A stretch of 11,289 nt of DNA from Chitinophaga pinensis (GCA_945889235.1 CAMDBK010000067.1:1-11289); one strand, 5' to 3'; numbered from the stretch's first letter, positions 1 through 6,800 are shown. Program-made: numbers and translations. The notes: generated by a model not told the origin, from the sequence alone.

Positions 1-395
1 GGAGCAGCAGCAGAGTCACCTGTAAGAATATTCCCCCAGTTTCCCTGCTGGTCAATGAGTAACTCTTTTTGTCCTAATCCTACAAGTGCATCACCGATGG
101 ATGCATCACCGTGCGGATGGTATTTCATAGTGTGCCCAATGATGTTCGCCACTTTGTTGTAGCGTCCGTCATCCATCTCCCACATAGAGTGCAGAATTCT
201 CCGCTGCACAGGTTTCAAACCATCTTCAATAGCAGGCACAGCACGTTCAAGGATTACATACGAAGCATAATCCAAAAACCAGTTCTGATACATGCCCGAC
301 AACTGTATAACGTTGTGCGCAGCACCATCAGCTCCTTGCGATTCAGGGTCTAATTCACCGGAGTTTTCTGTGTTATCTATATCGTCAATTTTCAT
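1..395 (-). CDS. parC: DNA topoisomerase IV subunit A (ParC/GyrA family), N-terminal part, cut by window edge
   Basis: The breakage-reunion subunit of topoisomerase IV, which with ParE decatenates daughter chromosomes. Only 131 complete codons are inside the window; the catalytic tyrosine and the rest of the protein lie beyond the left edge. I translated it from the ATG at 395. After an acidic, probably disordered leader (residues 1-28), the family's N-terminal core is clear: LDYASYVILERAVPAIEDG at 41-59, LKPVQRRILHSM at 60-71, YHPHGDASIGDALV at 92-105 and QGNWGN at 117-122. It lies 74 bases downstream of parE on the same strand, so it is probably co-transcribed with it; this pairing favours ParC over GyrA. 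The residue matching E. coli GyrA Ser83/ParC Ser80 is Ala98. There is only a weak purine run (AGAAG) before the start. GyrA is the alternative, judged less likely. Confidence 0.9.
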   Translation of the reverse strand, partial: MKIDDIDNTENSGELDPESQGADGAAHNVIQLSGMYQNWFLDYASYVILERAVPAIEDGLKPVQRRILHSMWEMDDGRYNKVANIIGHTMKYHPHGDASIGDALVGLGQKELLIDQQGNWGNILTGDSAAA

Positions 396-422
396 TCTTC
401 TGTTTAGTTATTGGTTGATTAA

Positions 423-474
423 GGTAATTCAGGTAATTAGTAAAACAACCAATTACCTATTTACCAAAATTACC
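423..474. repeat. Nested inverted repeats between parE and parC
   Basis: GGTAATT occurs at 423-429 and 432-438; its complement AATTACC occurs at 451-457 and 468-474, the last overlapping the parE stop codon. The two pairs nest (423-429 with 468-474, and 432-438 with 451-457). A competing arm pair, TTGGTTG at 411-417 with CAACCAA at 446-452, overlaps the inner pair. The arms are AT-rich and lack a T-tract, so this is not a typical terminator. It could fold in the parE-parC transcript; its function is unknown. Confidence 0.5.
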
Positions 475-2326
475 CATGCACAATTTCTTCCTCCACTAAA
501 TCTTTTTCAATCTTCAGGTTTTCAATAATAAAGTTCTGGCGGTCTTGTGTGTTTTTACCCATGTAAAATTCCAACAGGTTATGAATACTAGTTTCCTTGC
601 GCAGAATAATCGGGTCAAGGCGAATGTCTTTTCCAATGAAGTGCTTAAACTCATCAGGTGAAATTTCTCCTAATCCTTTGAAGCGGGTGATCTCAGGCTT
701 GCCTCCAAGTTTTGCAATCGCATCTCTACGTTCCTGTTCGGAGTAGCAGTAAATAGTTTCTTTCTTATTGCGCACACGGAAAAGCGGTGTCTGCAAAATA
801 TACAGATGTCCATTCTTCACTACATCCGGAAAAAATTGCAGGAAGAACGTAATCAGCAGTAAACGGATGTGCATACCATCCACATCGGCATCGGTTGCAA
901 TTACAATGTTGTTGTAGCGCAGGGTTTCTATACCTTCTTCAATGTCAAGCGCTGCCTGTAAAAGATTAAACTCTTCGTTCTCGTAAACGATCTTCTTAGT
1001 CAGACCGTAGCAATTCAACGGCTTTCCTTTCAGGCTAAACACCGCTTGTGTATTCACATTCCTTGACTTGGTAATGGAACCGCTTGCTGAATCTCCCTCG
1101 GTGATAAACAAGGTAGTTTCTAAACGTGCTTCCGCTTTTTCATCGGTATAATGTGAGCGGCAGTCGCGCAGCTTTTTATTGTGCAGGCTGGCTTTCTTGG
1201 CACGTTCGCGGGCAAGCTTTTTAATTCCTGCCATGTCCTTTCGCTCACGCTCACTCTGCATGATCTTGCGGAGCAATGCTTCAGCCGTTTCAGGGTTTTT
1301 GTGCAGGAAGTTGTCTAATTCTTTTTTCAGGAAATCACCTACAAATGATTTCATGGATTCACCTTGCGGAGCAATTTCCTGTGAACCTAATTTGGTTTTG
1401 GTCTGCGATTCAAAAACAGGCTCAATCACTTTCACGCTTAACGCGGCAATCAATGAAGAGCGCACATCCACCGCCTCAAAATCTTTTTTATAAAACTCAC
1501 GGATGGTCTTTACCACCGCCTCACGGAAAGCGCCCTGATGGGTTCCGCCCTGCGTAGTATGCGCACCGTTGACAAACGAATAATAGTCCTCGCCATACGA
1601 ATTGCCATGGGTCATTGCCACTTCAATATCGTCTCCGTGCAGGTGAATGATGGGGTAAAGAATTTCTTCGCTGATGTTCTTTTCCAGCAAATCACGTAAG
1701 CCATTCTCGGAATAGAACTTGGTTCCGTTGAAATAAATGGTAAGTCCCGGATTAAGGAAAACATAGTTCCAGAGCAGGCGCTCAATGTATTCATTCAGGA
1801 AATGATAGTTACCAAATATCTGCGGATCAGGCTCAAACTTTACCAACGTTCCTTTGCGTTGGTCACAGGCTTCAATCTTGCTTTCTTTTATCAGTTCGCC
1901 TTTTGCAAACTCAGCATATTTTGTTTTGTCTTCGCGGATGCTCTGCACATAAAAATATCCCGAAAGCGCATTCACCGCCTTGGTTCCTACACCATTCAAC
2001 CCCACCGATTTCTTAAAAGCAACTGAATCGTATTTAGCTCCTGTGTTTATTTTTGAAACACAGTCCAGCACTTTACCCAAAGGAATTCCGCGCCCGTAGT
2101 CGCGCACTTTAAGCTGCTTGTCTTTCAGGGTGATCTCGATCACTTTACCATTGCCCATCACGTATTCGTCAATGGCATTGTCAATCACCTCTTTTATAAG
2201 AATGTAAATTCCGTCATCCTGCGATGAGCCATCACCGAGTTTGCCGATATACATACCGGGGCGCAGGCGGATGTGCTCCTTCCAGTCGAGGGAGCGTATA
2301 CTATCATCGTTATAGGTCTCTACCAT
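470..2326 (-). CDS. parE: DNA topoisomerase IV subunit B (ParE), ATPase subunit
   Basis: The ATP-hydrolysing subunit of topoisomerase IV, 618 residues, about normal for a ParE without insertions. The GHKL ATPase domain comes first: E46 and N50 in KEVIDNAIDEY, the DYGRGIP motif at 76-82 and the ATP lid VGLNGVGTK at 108-116. A transducer domain follows. The TOPRIM domain then shows the metal-binding glutamate E410 in ITEGDSASGS and the DxDxD run D479/D481/D483. RFKGLGE at 548-554 is the conserved C-terminal TOPRIM-tail motif. I call it ParE and not GyrB because of its length, the FSLKGKPLN form of the PLRGK-type motif and the adjacent parC. The start at 2326 is supported by an AGGAG Shine-Dalgarno sequence nine bases upstream, the only clear one in this window. 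No frameshift is seen. Confidence 0.95.
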   Translation of the reverse strand: MVETYNDDSIRSLDWKEHIRLRPGMYIGKLGDGSSQDDGIYILIKEVIDNAIDEYVMGNGKVIEITLKDKQLKVRDYGRGIPLGKVLDCVSKINTGAKYDSVAFKKSVGLNGVGTKAVNALSGYFYVQSIREDKTKYAEFAKGELIKESKIEACDQRKGTLVKFEPDPQIFGNYHFLNEYIERLLWNYVFLNPGLTIYFNGTKFYSENGLRDLLEKNISEEILYPIIHLHGDDIEVAMTHGNSYGEDYYSFVNGAHTTQGGTHQGAFREAVVKTIREFYKKDFEAVDVRSSLIAALSVKVIEPVFESQTKTKLGSQEIAPQGESMKSFVGDFLKKELDNFLHKNPETAEALLRKIMQSERERKDMAGIKKLARERAKKASLHNKKLRDCRSHYTDEKAEARLETTLFITEGDSASGSITKSRNVNTQAVFSLKGKPLNCYGLTKKIVYENEEFNLLQAALDIEEGIETLRYNNIVIATDADVDGMHIRLLLITFFLQFFPDVVKNGHLYILQTPLFRVRNKKETIYCYSEQERRDAIAKLGGKPEITRFKGLGEISPDEFKHFIGKDIRLDPIILRKETSIHNLLEFYMGKNTQDRQNFIIENLKIEKDLVEEEIVHG

Positions 2327-2335
2327 TTTTCTATT

Positions 2336-2340
2336 CTCCT
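2336..2340 (-). promoter_or_regulatory. Shine-Dalgarno sequence of parE
   Basis: On the minus strand AGGAG lies nine bases before the parE ATG. It fixes the start codon. It stands out because no other gene in the window has a comparable site, as expected for Bacteroidota, where Shine-Dalgarno use is known to be rare. Confidence 0.7.
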
Positions 2341-2424
2341 TTTAAAAATCAGGGCGCAAATTTCTTATTTTTTCCTTTACTGTTGCGCTTTTTGGAAAGG
2401 TGTGTAAAAATAAAAAACAATACC

Positions 2425-2445
2425 CCCTTCGCTGATTGGGAAGGG
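2425..2445 (-). terminator. Weak terminator-like hairpin upstream of parE
   Basis: Read on the minus strand, CCCTTC pairs with GAAGGG across a nine-base loop and is soon followed by a T-rich run (TTGTTTTTTATTTTT). The stem is only six base pairs. It could act as a second barrier stopping sppA read-through into parE, or be chance. Confidence 0.3.
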
Positions 2446-2540
2446 AAAGGTTTTCAACAGAGTTTTTAACAGGATTAAAAGAGAGAGCAGCGGGTAAACA
2501 GGAACGTAATAAAGCAGTAAAAACTTATTCAGCCAAGTAA

Positions 2541-2649
2541 AAGTGCTGCCGTGATGGCCACGGTGGTAATCCCTTAATCCGAAGTGCTGCCGTAACGGTT
2601 ACGGTGGTAATCCTTTAATCCGAAGTGCTGCCGTAACGGTTACGGAGGC
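2541..2649. repeat. Three tandem 41-base units, each with a 15-base palindrome
   Basis: Units begin at 2541, 2582 and 2623, each opening with AAGTGCTGCCGT; the third is cut short after about 27 bases. Each carries a 15-base near-perfect palindrome at 2549-2563, 2590-2604 and 2631-2645. Units 2 and 3 read CCGTAACGGTTACGG (seven-base arms around a central G). Unit 1 reads CCGTGATGGCCACGG, with one A-T pair replaced by G-C, one pair lost and one changed to wobble. The tail GGTGGTAATCC(C/T)TTAATCCG is shared by units 1 and 2. Spacing of the palindromes is exactly 41 bases, near four helical turns. It could be a REP-type element or a set of protein-binding sites; function unknown. Confidence 0.85.
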
Positions 2650-2682
2650 AATATTGCAACCGGACAGGCTAAAATCCGTGTA

Positions 2683-2725
2683 AAACAAACAGCCCCCTTA
2701 CCTGAGGCAAGAGGGCTGTTTGTTT
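2683..2725 (-). terminator. Rho-independent terminator of sppA
   Basis: Arms 2683-2695 (AAACAAACAGCCC) and 2713-2725 (GGGCTGTTTGTTT) pair perfectly over 13 bases around a 17-base loop. On the minus strand the descending arm runs into TTTGTTTTA, a usable U-tract, 33 bases past the sppA stop codon. The plus-strand reading also ends in TGTTTGTTT but has no gene to serve. Confidence 0.7.
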
Positions 2726-2727
2726 AA

Positions 2728-2757
2728 GAGATTGCTTCGCTATCGCTCGCAATGACG
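2728..2757. repeat. Dispersed-type inverted repeat touching the sppA stop codon
   Basis: On the minus strand the sppA TAA is followed directly by CGTCATTGCGAGCGATAGCG and then AAGCAATCTC. ATTGC (2731-2735) and GCAAT (2749-2753) form the outer arms. From memory this matches an intergenic repeat of the form GTCATTGCGAG...GAAGCAATCT that is scattered in many bacterial genomes; I cannot confirm copy number from one window. It sits between the sppA stop and the sppA terminator, so it would be part of the sppA 3' untranslated region. Confidence 0.55.
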
Positions 2758-4545
2758 TTACTCAATATAAATATCATACGGCATCCTTGCCTGTATTCCT
2801 TCCATTTTGCGAAGGTTGTCTAATGATTTATAGTAGCGGAAGTTTGAACCTAACTGGTTTTTAAGTAACACATCTTCGCCTTCACCTTTAAGTTCTTCAA
2901 CAAATGCCTTGAAAGGATCTTTCTGTTCAGGATATTCAGCTACGCGGTAATTATCAACCTTTGCCATTTTAGCTGCAATAACAATTGCATCTTCCATGCC
3001 ACCCAATACATCTACCAGACCTATATTAATAGCATCGGCACCGCTCCATACCCTACCCTGACCTATTGAATCCACCTCAGCTTTGGTAAGTCCGCGGCCT
3101 TCAGCAACTTTAGTGATAAACGAATCATAAATATCGTTTACGCTGTTCTGGATAATATCACGCTCAGCCTGTGTCAATGCCCTGAAAGGTGTTCCAAGGT
3201 CGGCATAGTGATTGGTTTTTACGGTATCAAACGTAATTCCGAATTTATTGGTAAACAGGTTTTTCATGTTAAACATCAACCCGAAAACACCTATAGAACC
3301 TGTGATTGTATTCGGACTGGCAACAATGGTATCAGCCGCGCAGGAGATATAGTATCCGCCCGAAGCAGCTACATCACCCATACTGGCCACAACCGGTTTA
3401 ACTTGTTTTGCCAGCAATACTTCTCTCCAGATAACATCCGAAGCCAGTGCGCTTCCGCCCGGTGAGTTTACACGCAGTACAATTGCTTTAACCTTATCAT
3501 CCAAACGTGCTTTGCGTATGGCTTTTGAAATACGTTCTGAACCAATGGTCTGGTCATCACCTTCGCCACTTTCGATGCTTCCGCTTGCATAAATCACTGC
3601 AATTTTATCTTTAGCCAAACCTTTATCATCTTTCTTTTTAGCTTTTGGAACATCGGTATATTTCACCATGCTTATCAGGTGTATCTTTTTAGCATCTTCT
3701 AATCCCAAACGGTCTTTCAAATCGTCAAGCACCTGGTCTTTATACATTAGTTTATCAGCAAGTTTTTGTTCCACCGCATCTGTAGCATTCTGAACTAAAG
3801 CAGAGTCTGCAATCAGGTTAAGTCTTTCTACAGTTAGATTGCGGCTTTCAGCAATTCCGCTTACAATCTTGTTCCAGATAGAACCCATATATTTCATGGT
3901 TTGTTCGCGGTTGGCTTCGCTCATTTTATCAAGAATAAAAGGCTCAATAGCACTTTTGAATTTTCCGTGACGGATAATCTGTGGCTCTACCTCTAACTTT
4001 TCAAGCATTCCTTTAAAGAACATCAGCTGAGCGCTAAGTCCTTTGAATTCAATAATACCTTCAGGGTTCAGCCAGATTTCATCGGCAACTGAAGCTAAAT
4101 AATATGCACCTTGTGTATAAACTTCACTGTAGGCAACAATAAACTTTGATGAGTCACCTTCTTTAAATTCAATCAGCTTGTTGCGGATTTCTTCAATGGT
4201 AGCAATACCAGAAGGAACACTTTCAAGGTTAATATAAATACCTTTTATGTTGTCATCGGTTTTAGCTTTTTCAATGTTTTCAAGAATATCGTTAAGGCCG
4301 ATACCTTTTTTACCTGACATAGAGCCAAGGTTAAAATTCTCGAACGGGTTGTTTGAACTACGGTCGTGTATTTCTGATTCAAAATTGATGTGCAGCACCG
4401 AATTGGGTTCAATCTTAGCTTCTTTTTCACTGTCGGCAGAAGAAACAATTGCAGCAATTATTCCTACAAAAATAAAGGTGCATACAACTGAAGCCAATAT
4501 CACTCCCAGCATGGAAGCGAACATAAATTTAAAAAATTGTTTCAT
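2758..4545 (-). CDS. sppA: Signal peptide peptidase SppA, 67K (long) type
   Basis: A membrane-anchored serine protease (family S49) that degrades cleaved signal peptides and other membrane or periplasmic peptides. The 595-residue length matches the long form with two tandem S49-like halves. A single hydrophobic anchor spans about residues 7-35. The first half supplies the general-base lysine, K197 in FKSAIEPF, the counterpart of E. coli Lys209. The second half supplies the nucleophile S395 in GDVAASGGYY, the counterpart of Ser409, with NSPGGSALASD at 360-370 and TGSIGVFGLMF just after. Both catalytic residues are present, so it should be active. It is divergent from folK across 110 bases and is followed by its own terminator, so it is probably a single-gene unit. 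The start at 4545 places the membrane anchor at the N-terminus as expected; no Shine-Dalgarno sequence is seen. Confidence 0.95.
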   Translation of the reverse strand: MKQFFKFMFASMLGVILASVVCTFIFVGIIAAIVSSADSEKEAKIEPNSVLHINFESEIHDRSSNNPFENFNLGSMSGKKGIGLNDILENIEKAKTDDNIKGIYINLESVPSGIATIEEIRNKLIEFKEGDSSKFIVAYSEVYTQGAYYLASVADEIWLNPEGIIEFKGLSAQLMFFKGMLEKLEVEPQIIRHGKFKSAIEPFILDKMSEANREQTMKYMGSIWNKIVSGIAESRNLTVERLNLIADSALVQNATDAVEQKLADKLMYKDQVLDDLKDRLGLEDAKKIHLISMVKYTDVPKAKKKDDKGLAKDKIAVIYASGSIESGEGDDQTIGSERISKAIRKARLDDKVKAIVLRVNSPGGSALASDVIWREVLLAKQVKPVVASMGDVAASGGYYISCAADTIVASPNTITGSIGVFGLMFNMKNLFTNKFGITFDTVKTNHYADLGTPFRALTQAERDIIQNSVNDIYDSFITKVAEGRGLTKAEVDSIGQGRVWSGADAINIGLVDVLGGMEDAIVIAAKMAKVDNYRVAEYPEQKDPFKAFVEELKGEGEDVLLKNQLGSNFRYYKSLDNLRKMEGIQARMPYDIYIE

Positions 4546-4579
4546 TTAGTGTGGGTTATAGGTTTTTAGAAAAACGTTG

Positions 4580-4587
4580 CGAAAGTA
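4580..4587 (-). promoter_or_regulatory. Possible -7 element of sppA promoter
   Basis: On the minus strand TACTTTCG differs from the Bacteroidota -7 consensus TAnnTTTG at one base and lies 35 bases before the sppA start. No TTG is found at the expected -33 distance, so the call is tentative. Confidence 0.3.
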
Positions 4588-4634
4588 GAAAAAAACTCTT
4601 AGCCACCTGCATCTATATCAGAATTAGGAATTTT

Positions 4635-4642
4635 TAACTTTG
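4635..4642 (+). promoter_or_regulatory. -7 promoter element of folK
   Basis: TAACTTTG fits the Bacteroidota -7 consensus TAnnTTTG exactly. It ends only 13 bases before the folK ATG, implying a leader of about 5-9 bases. There is no good TTG at -33, which lowers confidence. Confidence 0.45.
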
Positions 4643-4655
4643 CTGCCCTTAAAAA

Positions 4656-5147
4656 ATGAAAGAAGCTATAGTATTGTTGGGCGGAAACCTGGGCAACCGC
4701 GAACTCTCTTTTGAAAACGCACGGAAACTTATAGAACAAAAAGCAGGAGCAATTCTGAAAACATCTGCTTTATATGAAAGCGAGCCCTGGGGATTTGAAG
4801 ACAAAAACCTTTTCCTTAATCAGGCAATACTAATAACTACTCAACTTAGTCCTCAACACTTACTTGATACACTTCTTGAAATTGAAAAAATACTTGGACG
4901 AATAAGAAGCGGAAAACTTTCTTCTAGAGTTATAGACATTGATATTCTCTTTTATGGAAATGAGGTAATCAATACTGAGAATTTAAAAGTCCCTCACCCT
5001 CGTATAAAAGAACGGCTGTTCACCCTTCTTCCTCTTAGTGAATTATGCCTAAATACATTACTTCCAGTTTTGAATATTACTGCTGAAGAATTGATTTCCT
5101 TATGCCAGGATAAGTCGGCAATCAGGATTTACTCAAGTCTGAAATAA
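4656..5147 (+). CDS. folK: 6-hydroxymethyl-7,8-dihydropterin pyrophosphokinase (HPPK)
   Basis: Transfers pyrophosphate from ATP to 6-hydroxymethyl-7,8-dihydropterin in cytosolic folate synthesis, the step before dihydropteroate synthase. At 163 residues it is a stand-alone enzyme, not fused to FolB or FolP. Visible family motifs are LLGGNLGNR (7-15), YESEPWGF (40-47) with FLNQ after it (pterin and ATP site region), the signature RVIDIDILFY (91-100) with the magnesium-binding aspartates D94 and D96, and VPHPRIKERLFTLLPL, which closes the active site. In the signature the Gly/Ala usually found two positions before the arginine is Ser89. The ATG at 4656 gives a normal N-terminus. No other folate gene is nearby. 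A weak AT-rich hairpin (5150-5156 with 5167-5173) follows the stop; whether transcription continues into the next gene is uncertain. Confidence 0.95.
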   Translation: MKEAIVLLGGNLGNRELSFENARKLIEQKAGAILKTSALYESEPWGFEDKNLFLNQAILITTQLSPQHLLDTLLEIEKILGRIRSGKLSSRVIDIDILFYGNEVINTENLKVPHPRIKERLFTLLPLSELCLNTLLPVLNITAEELISLCQDKSAIRIYSSLK

Positions 5148-5190
5148 TGTTTTCAAAGTCTTTTTGTTGAAAATTATAGTAAAATATATC

Positions 5191-5220
5191 TTGCATATTT
5201 ACAAACTACAACTACTTTTG
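5191..5220 (+). promoter_or_regulatory. Bacteroidota-type promoter of the ompA-family gene
   Basis: TTG at 5191-5193, a 19-base spacer, then TACTTTTG at 5213-5220. This matches the Bacteroidota -33/-7 consensus (TTG, about 19 bases, TAnnTTTG) in sequence and spacing. The predicted transcript would start near 5226, giving an untranslated leader of about 50 bases that ends in an A-rich stretch (AAAGAAAGAAAACC) before the start codon. Confidence 0.7.
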
Positions 5221-5274
5221 CAGCAATATTAGTATTTAAACCGCATTAAAACTATACTTAAAAGAAAGAAAACC

Positions 5275-6744
5275 ATGAGAAAATCTCTATCTATCATTGT
5301 AATAATTGCTTTATTTGGTTCTGTAGCTTTAGCTCAGGTACCAAAAAAGAAAAACAACAAATTTTCAATAGGCCTTAATTTGGGAGCTACCCAGTTTATG
5401 GGTGACATTCAGCGTAACCCTGATGGTAATGTACAACAAGGAAATTGGGCAACAAAAGATTGGAAGTTTGGTTTTGGAGGGAATGTGGGCTACCAGTTCA
5501 GTAACGTTTTTGGACTTAATGTTACCCTGCTCAGTTGCAAACTAGCCGGACAAAAAAGCTACGGAGTAGATAATGGAAGTACCAATAACTGGGCTTATTT
5601 TAAAGCTGATGTTCTTGACTACTCATTAAATGTAGTTTGTCATTTCATGAACCTTATTTACCGCGACAAAACAAAACCAAGAAGATTCTCTCCTTACATT
5701 TCTGTAGGATATGGTTATACCAGTTTCCGAACTATTAAAAGAAGAATGGGAACAGATGAGGTTATAGGTACATGGGGTTATAAAGACTGGACTTCTCTCG
5801 AGAAAAAAGAAAGAACAACTGAAACTATTATACCCGTTGCATTTGGTATTAAAATGAGACTATCAAAACATTTTGATTTAGGTATTGAACAATCATTACG
5901 TGCAGCTTTTACCGAAAAGCTTGATGCTACTTTCGGAAGCACACAAAGGTTTGATAAATATGGTTACCTGTCATTAGGCATTACCTATAAAATCGGTAAA
6001 AACGAGAATTCAAATGAATGGGTTAATCCGTTTGAAGCACTTAACAAAAACATGGATGACATGCAAAGCAACATTGACGGTTTGGCAAAAGATGCGGACG
6101 GTGATGGCGTTTCTGACCTGTTTGACAAAGAGCCTAACACACCTGCAGGTGTTGCCGTTGACGGAAGCGGACGCTCACTTGACGTAGATACTGACGGAGT
6201 TCCTGACCACATGGACACTGATCCTTTCAGCAACAAAGGAGCTAAGGTGGATGAAAACGGTAAAGAACTGGATACTGACAGAGATGGTGTAGCCGACAGT
6301 CAGGATATTGAACCTAACACCAAACCAGGTGCATTGGTTAACTTCCAGGGTAAAACTATTGAGTTGACTGCAAACAACAGTACTTCTTCAAGTTCAACAA
6401 CCGGAATGTTGTTACCTGCTGTTTATTTCAAAGTGAATAGCTCAGTTATTAACTATTGGAGCAGCTACGATGCACTTGCAACTGTTGCAAAAGCTTTGAA
6501 AGCCAACCCAAGCCTGAAACTGAAAGTTGTTGGTAATTGCGATAAAACAGCTACCGAGCAATTCAACAATGACCTTGCTCAGAAACGTGCTGATGCAGTT
6601 GTTAAGCATTTAGTTGATACTTATAAAATTGATGCCGGAAGATTAAGCGCTGTTTCTAAAGGCGAGAATGAAACACTTGTTCCAACTGCTGATGGAGTTG
6701 AGAACAACGTGAACCGCAGAGTTGATTTTGAAGTAGCAAAATAA
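5275..6744 (+). CDS. OmpA-family outer membrane protein with barrel, TSP3-type linker and peptidoglycan-binding domain
   Basis: An exported envelope protein of 489 residues. A signal peptide covers about 1-21 (hydrophobic IIVIIALFGSVALA, cleavage near AQ). Residues about 28-240 have the alternating aromatic/polar pattern of an outer-membrane beta-barrel (GLNLGATQFMGDI at the start, YGYLSLGITYKIG near the end). Residues about 273-345 carry three aspartate-rich thrombospondin type-3-like units (DADGDGVSD, DVDTDGVPD, DTDRDGVAD), a calcium-binding linker type. A Ser/Thr-rich hinge leads to an OmpA C-terminal domain (about 379-489), with the diaminopimelate-contacting pair D423 (GNCD) and R438 (QKRADAV) and the closing NRRVDF. 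Inference: it ties the outer membrane to the cell wall. It has its own promoter and a strong terminator, so it is probably expressed alone and highly. Confidence 0.9.
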   Translation: MRKSLSIIVIIALFGSVALAQVPKKKNNKFSIGLNLGATQFMGDIQRNPDGNVQQGNWATKDWKFGFGGNVGYQFSNVFGLNVTLLSCKLAGQKSYGVDNGSTNNWAYFKADVLDYSLNVVCHFMNLIYRDKTKPRRFSPYISVGYGYTSFRTIKRRMGTDEVIGTWGYKDWTSLEKKERTTETIIPVAFGIKMRLSKHFDLGIEQSLRAAFTEKLDATFGSTQRFDKYGYLSLGITYKIGKNENSNEWVNPFEALNKNMDDMQSNIDGLAKDADGDGVSDLFDKEPNTPAGVAVDGSGRSLDVDTDGVPDHMDTDPFSNKGAKVDENGKELDTDRDGVADSQDIEPNTKPGALVNFQGKTIELTANNSTSSSSTTGMLLPAVYFKVNSSVINYWSSYDALATVAKALKANPSLKLKVVGNCDKTATEQFNNDLAQKRADAVVKHLVDTYKIDAGRLSAVSKGENETLVPTADGVENNVNRRVDFEVAK

Positions 6745-6764
6745 TCTGATTTAGATTTGTATAA

Positions 6765-6800
6765 AGAAAAAGTCCCACGCTTAGGCGTGGGACTTTTTCT
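6765..6800. terminator. Bidirectional rho-independent terminator
   Basis: A perfect 16-base-pair stem (6765-6780 with 6785-6800) around a TTAG tetraloop. The GC-rich core GTCCCACGC is flanked by A and T runs in both directions (AGAAAAA on the left, TTTTTCT on the right), so each strand reads a stem followed by U-rich RNA. It lies between the convergent ompA-family and RNA methyltransferase genes and should serve both. Confidence 0.9.

Larger units (their letters stand above)
2327..2757. other. Gene-free region between parE and sppA
   Basis: A 431-base stretch with no credible gene. From left to right it holds the parE upstream region with its ribosome binding site, a weak terminator-like hairpin (2425-2445), three tandem palindrome-bearing repeat units (2541-2649), a GCAATATTGC palindrome (2648-2657), the sppA terminator (2683-2725) and a dispersed-type inverted repeat (2728-2757). 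I could not find a clean TAnnTTTG promoter for parE; the nearest is GAAATTTG on the minus strand at 2357-2364, with the first base wrong and no matching TTG. Confidence 0.7.

Noticed and set aside
1179..1557. Plus-strand reading frames inside parE (and similar ones opposite sppA, the ompA-family gene and mutS)
   Set aside because: They lie antisense or out of frame to strongly conserved coding sequence and their translations show no recognisable domain, so they are shadows.
470..2326. GyrB instead of ParE
   Set aside because: The adjacent parC-type gene, the 618-residue length and the FSLKGKPLN form of the core motif all favour topoisomerase IV.
2541..2649. Possible small CRISPR array
   Set aside because: The whole 41-base unit is repeated with no unique spacers, only three units exist, and no cas gene is present.
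5150..5173. Terminator after folK
   Set aside because: TTTTCAA/TTGAAAA gives only a seven-pair AT-rich stem with no following T-tract; too weak to list as a terminator.
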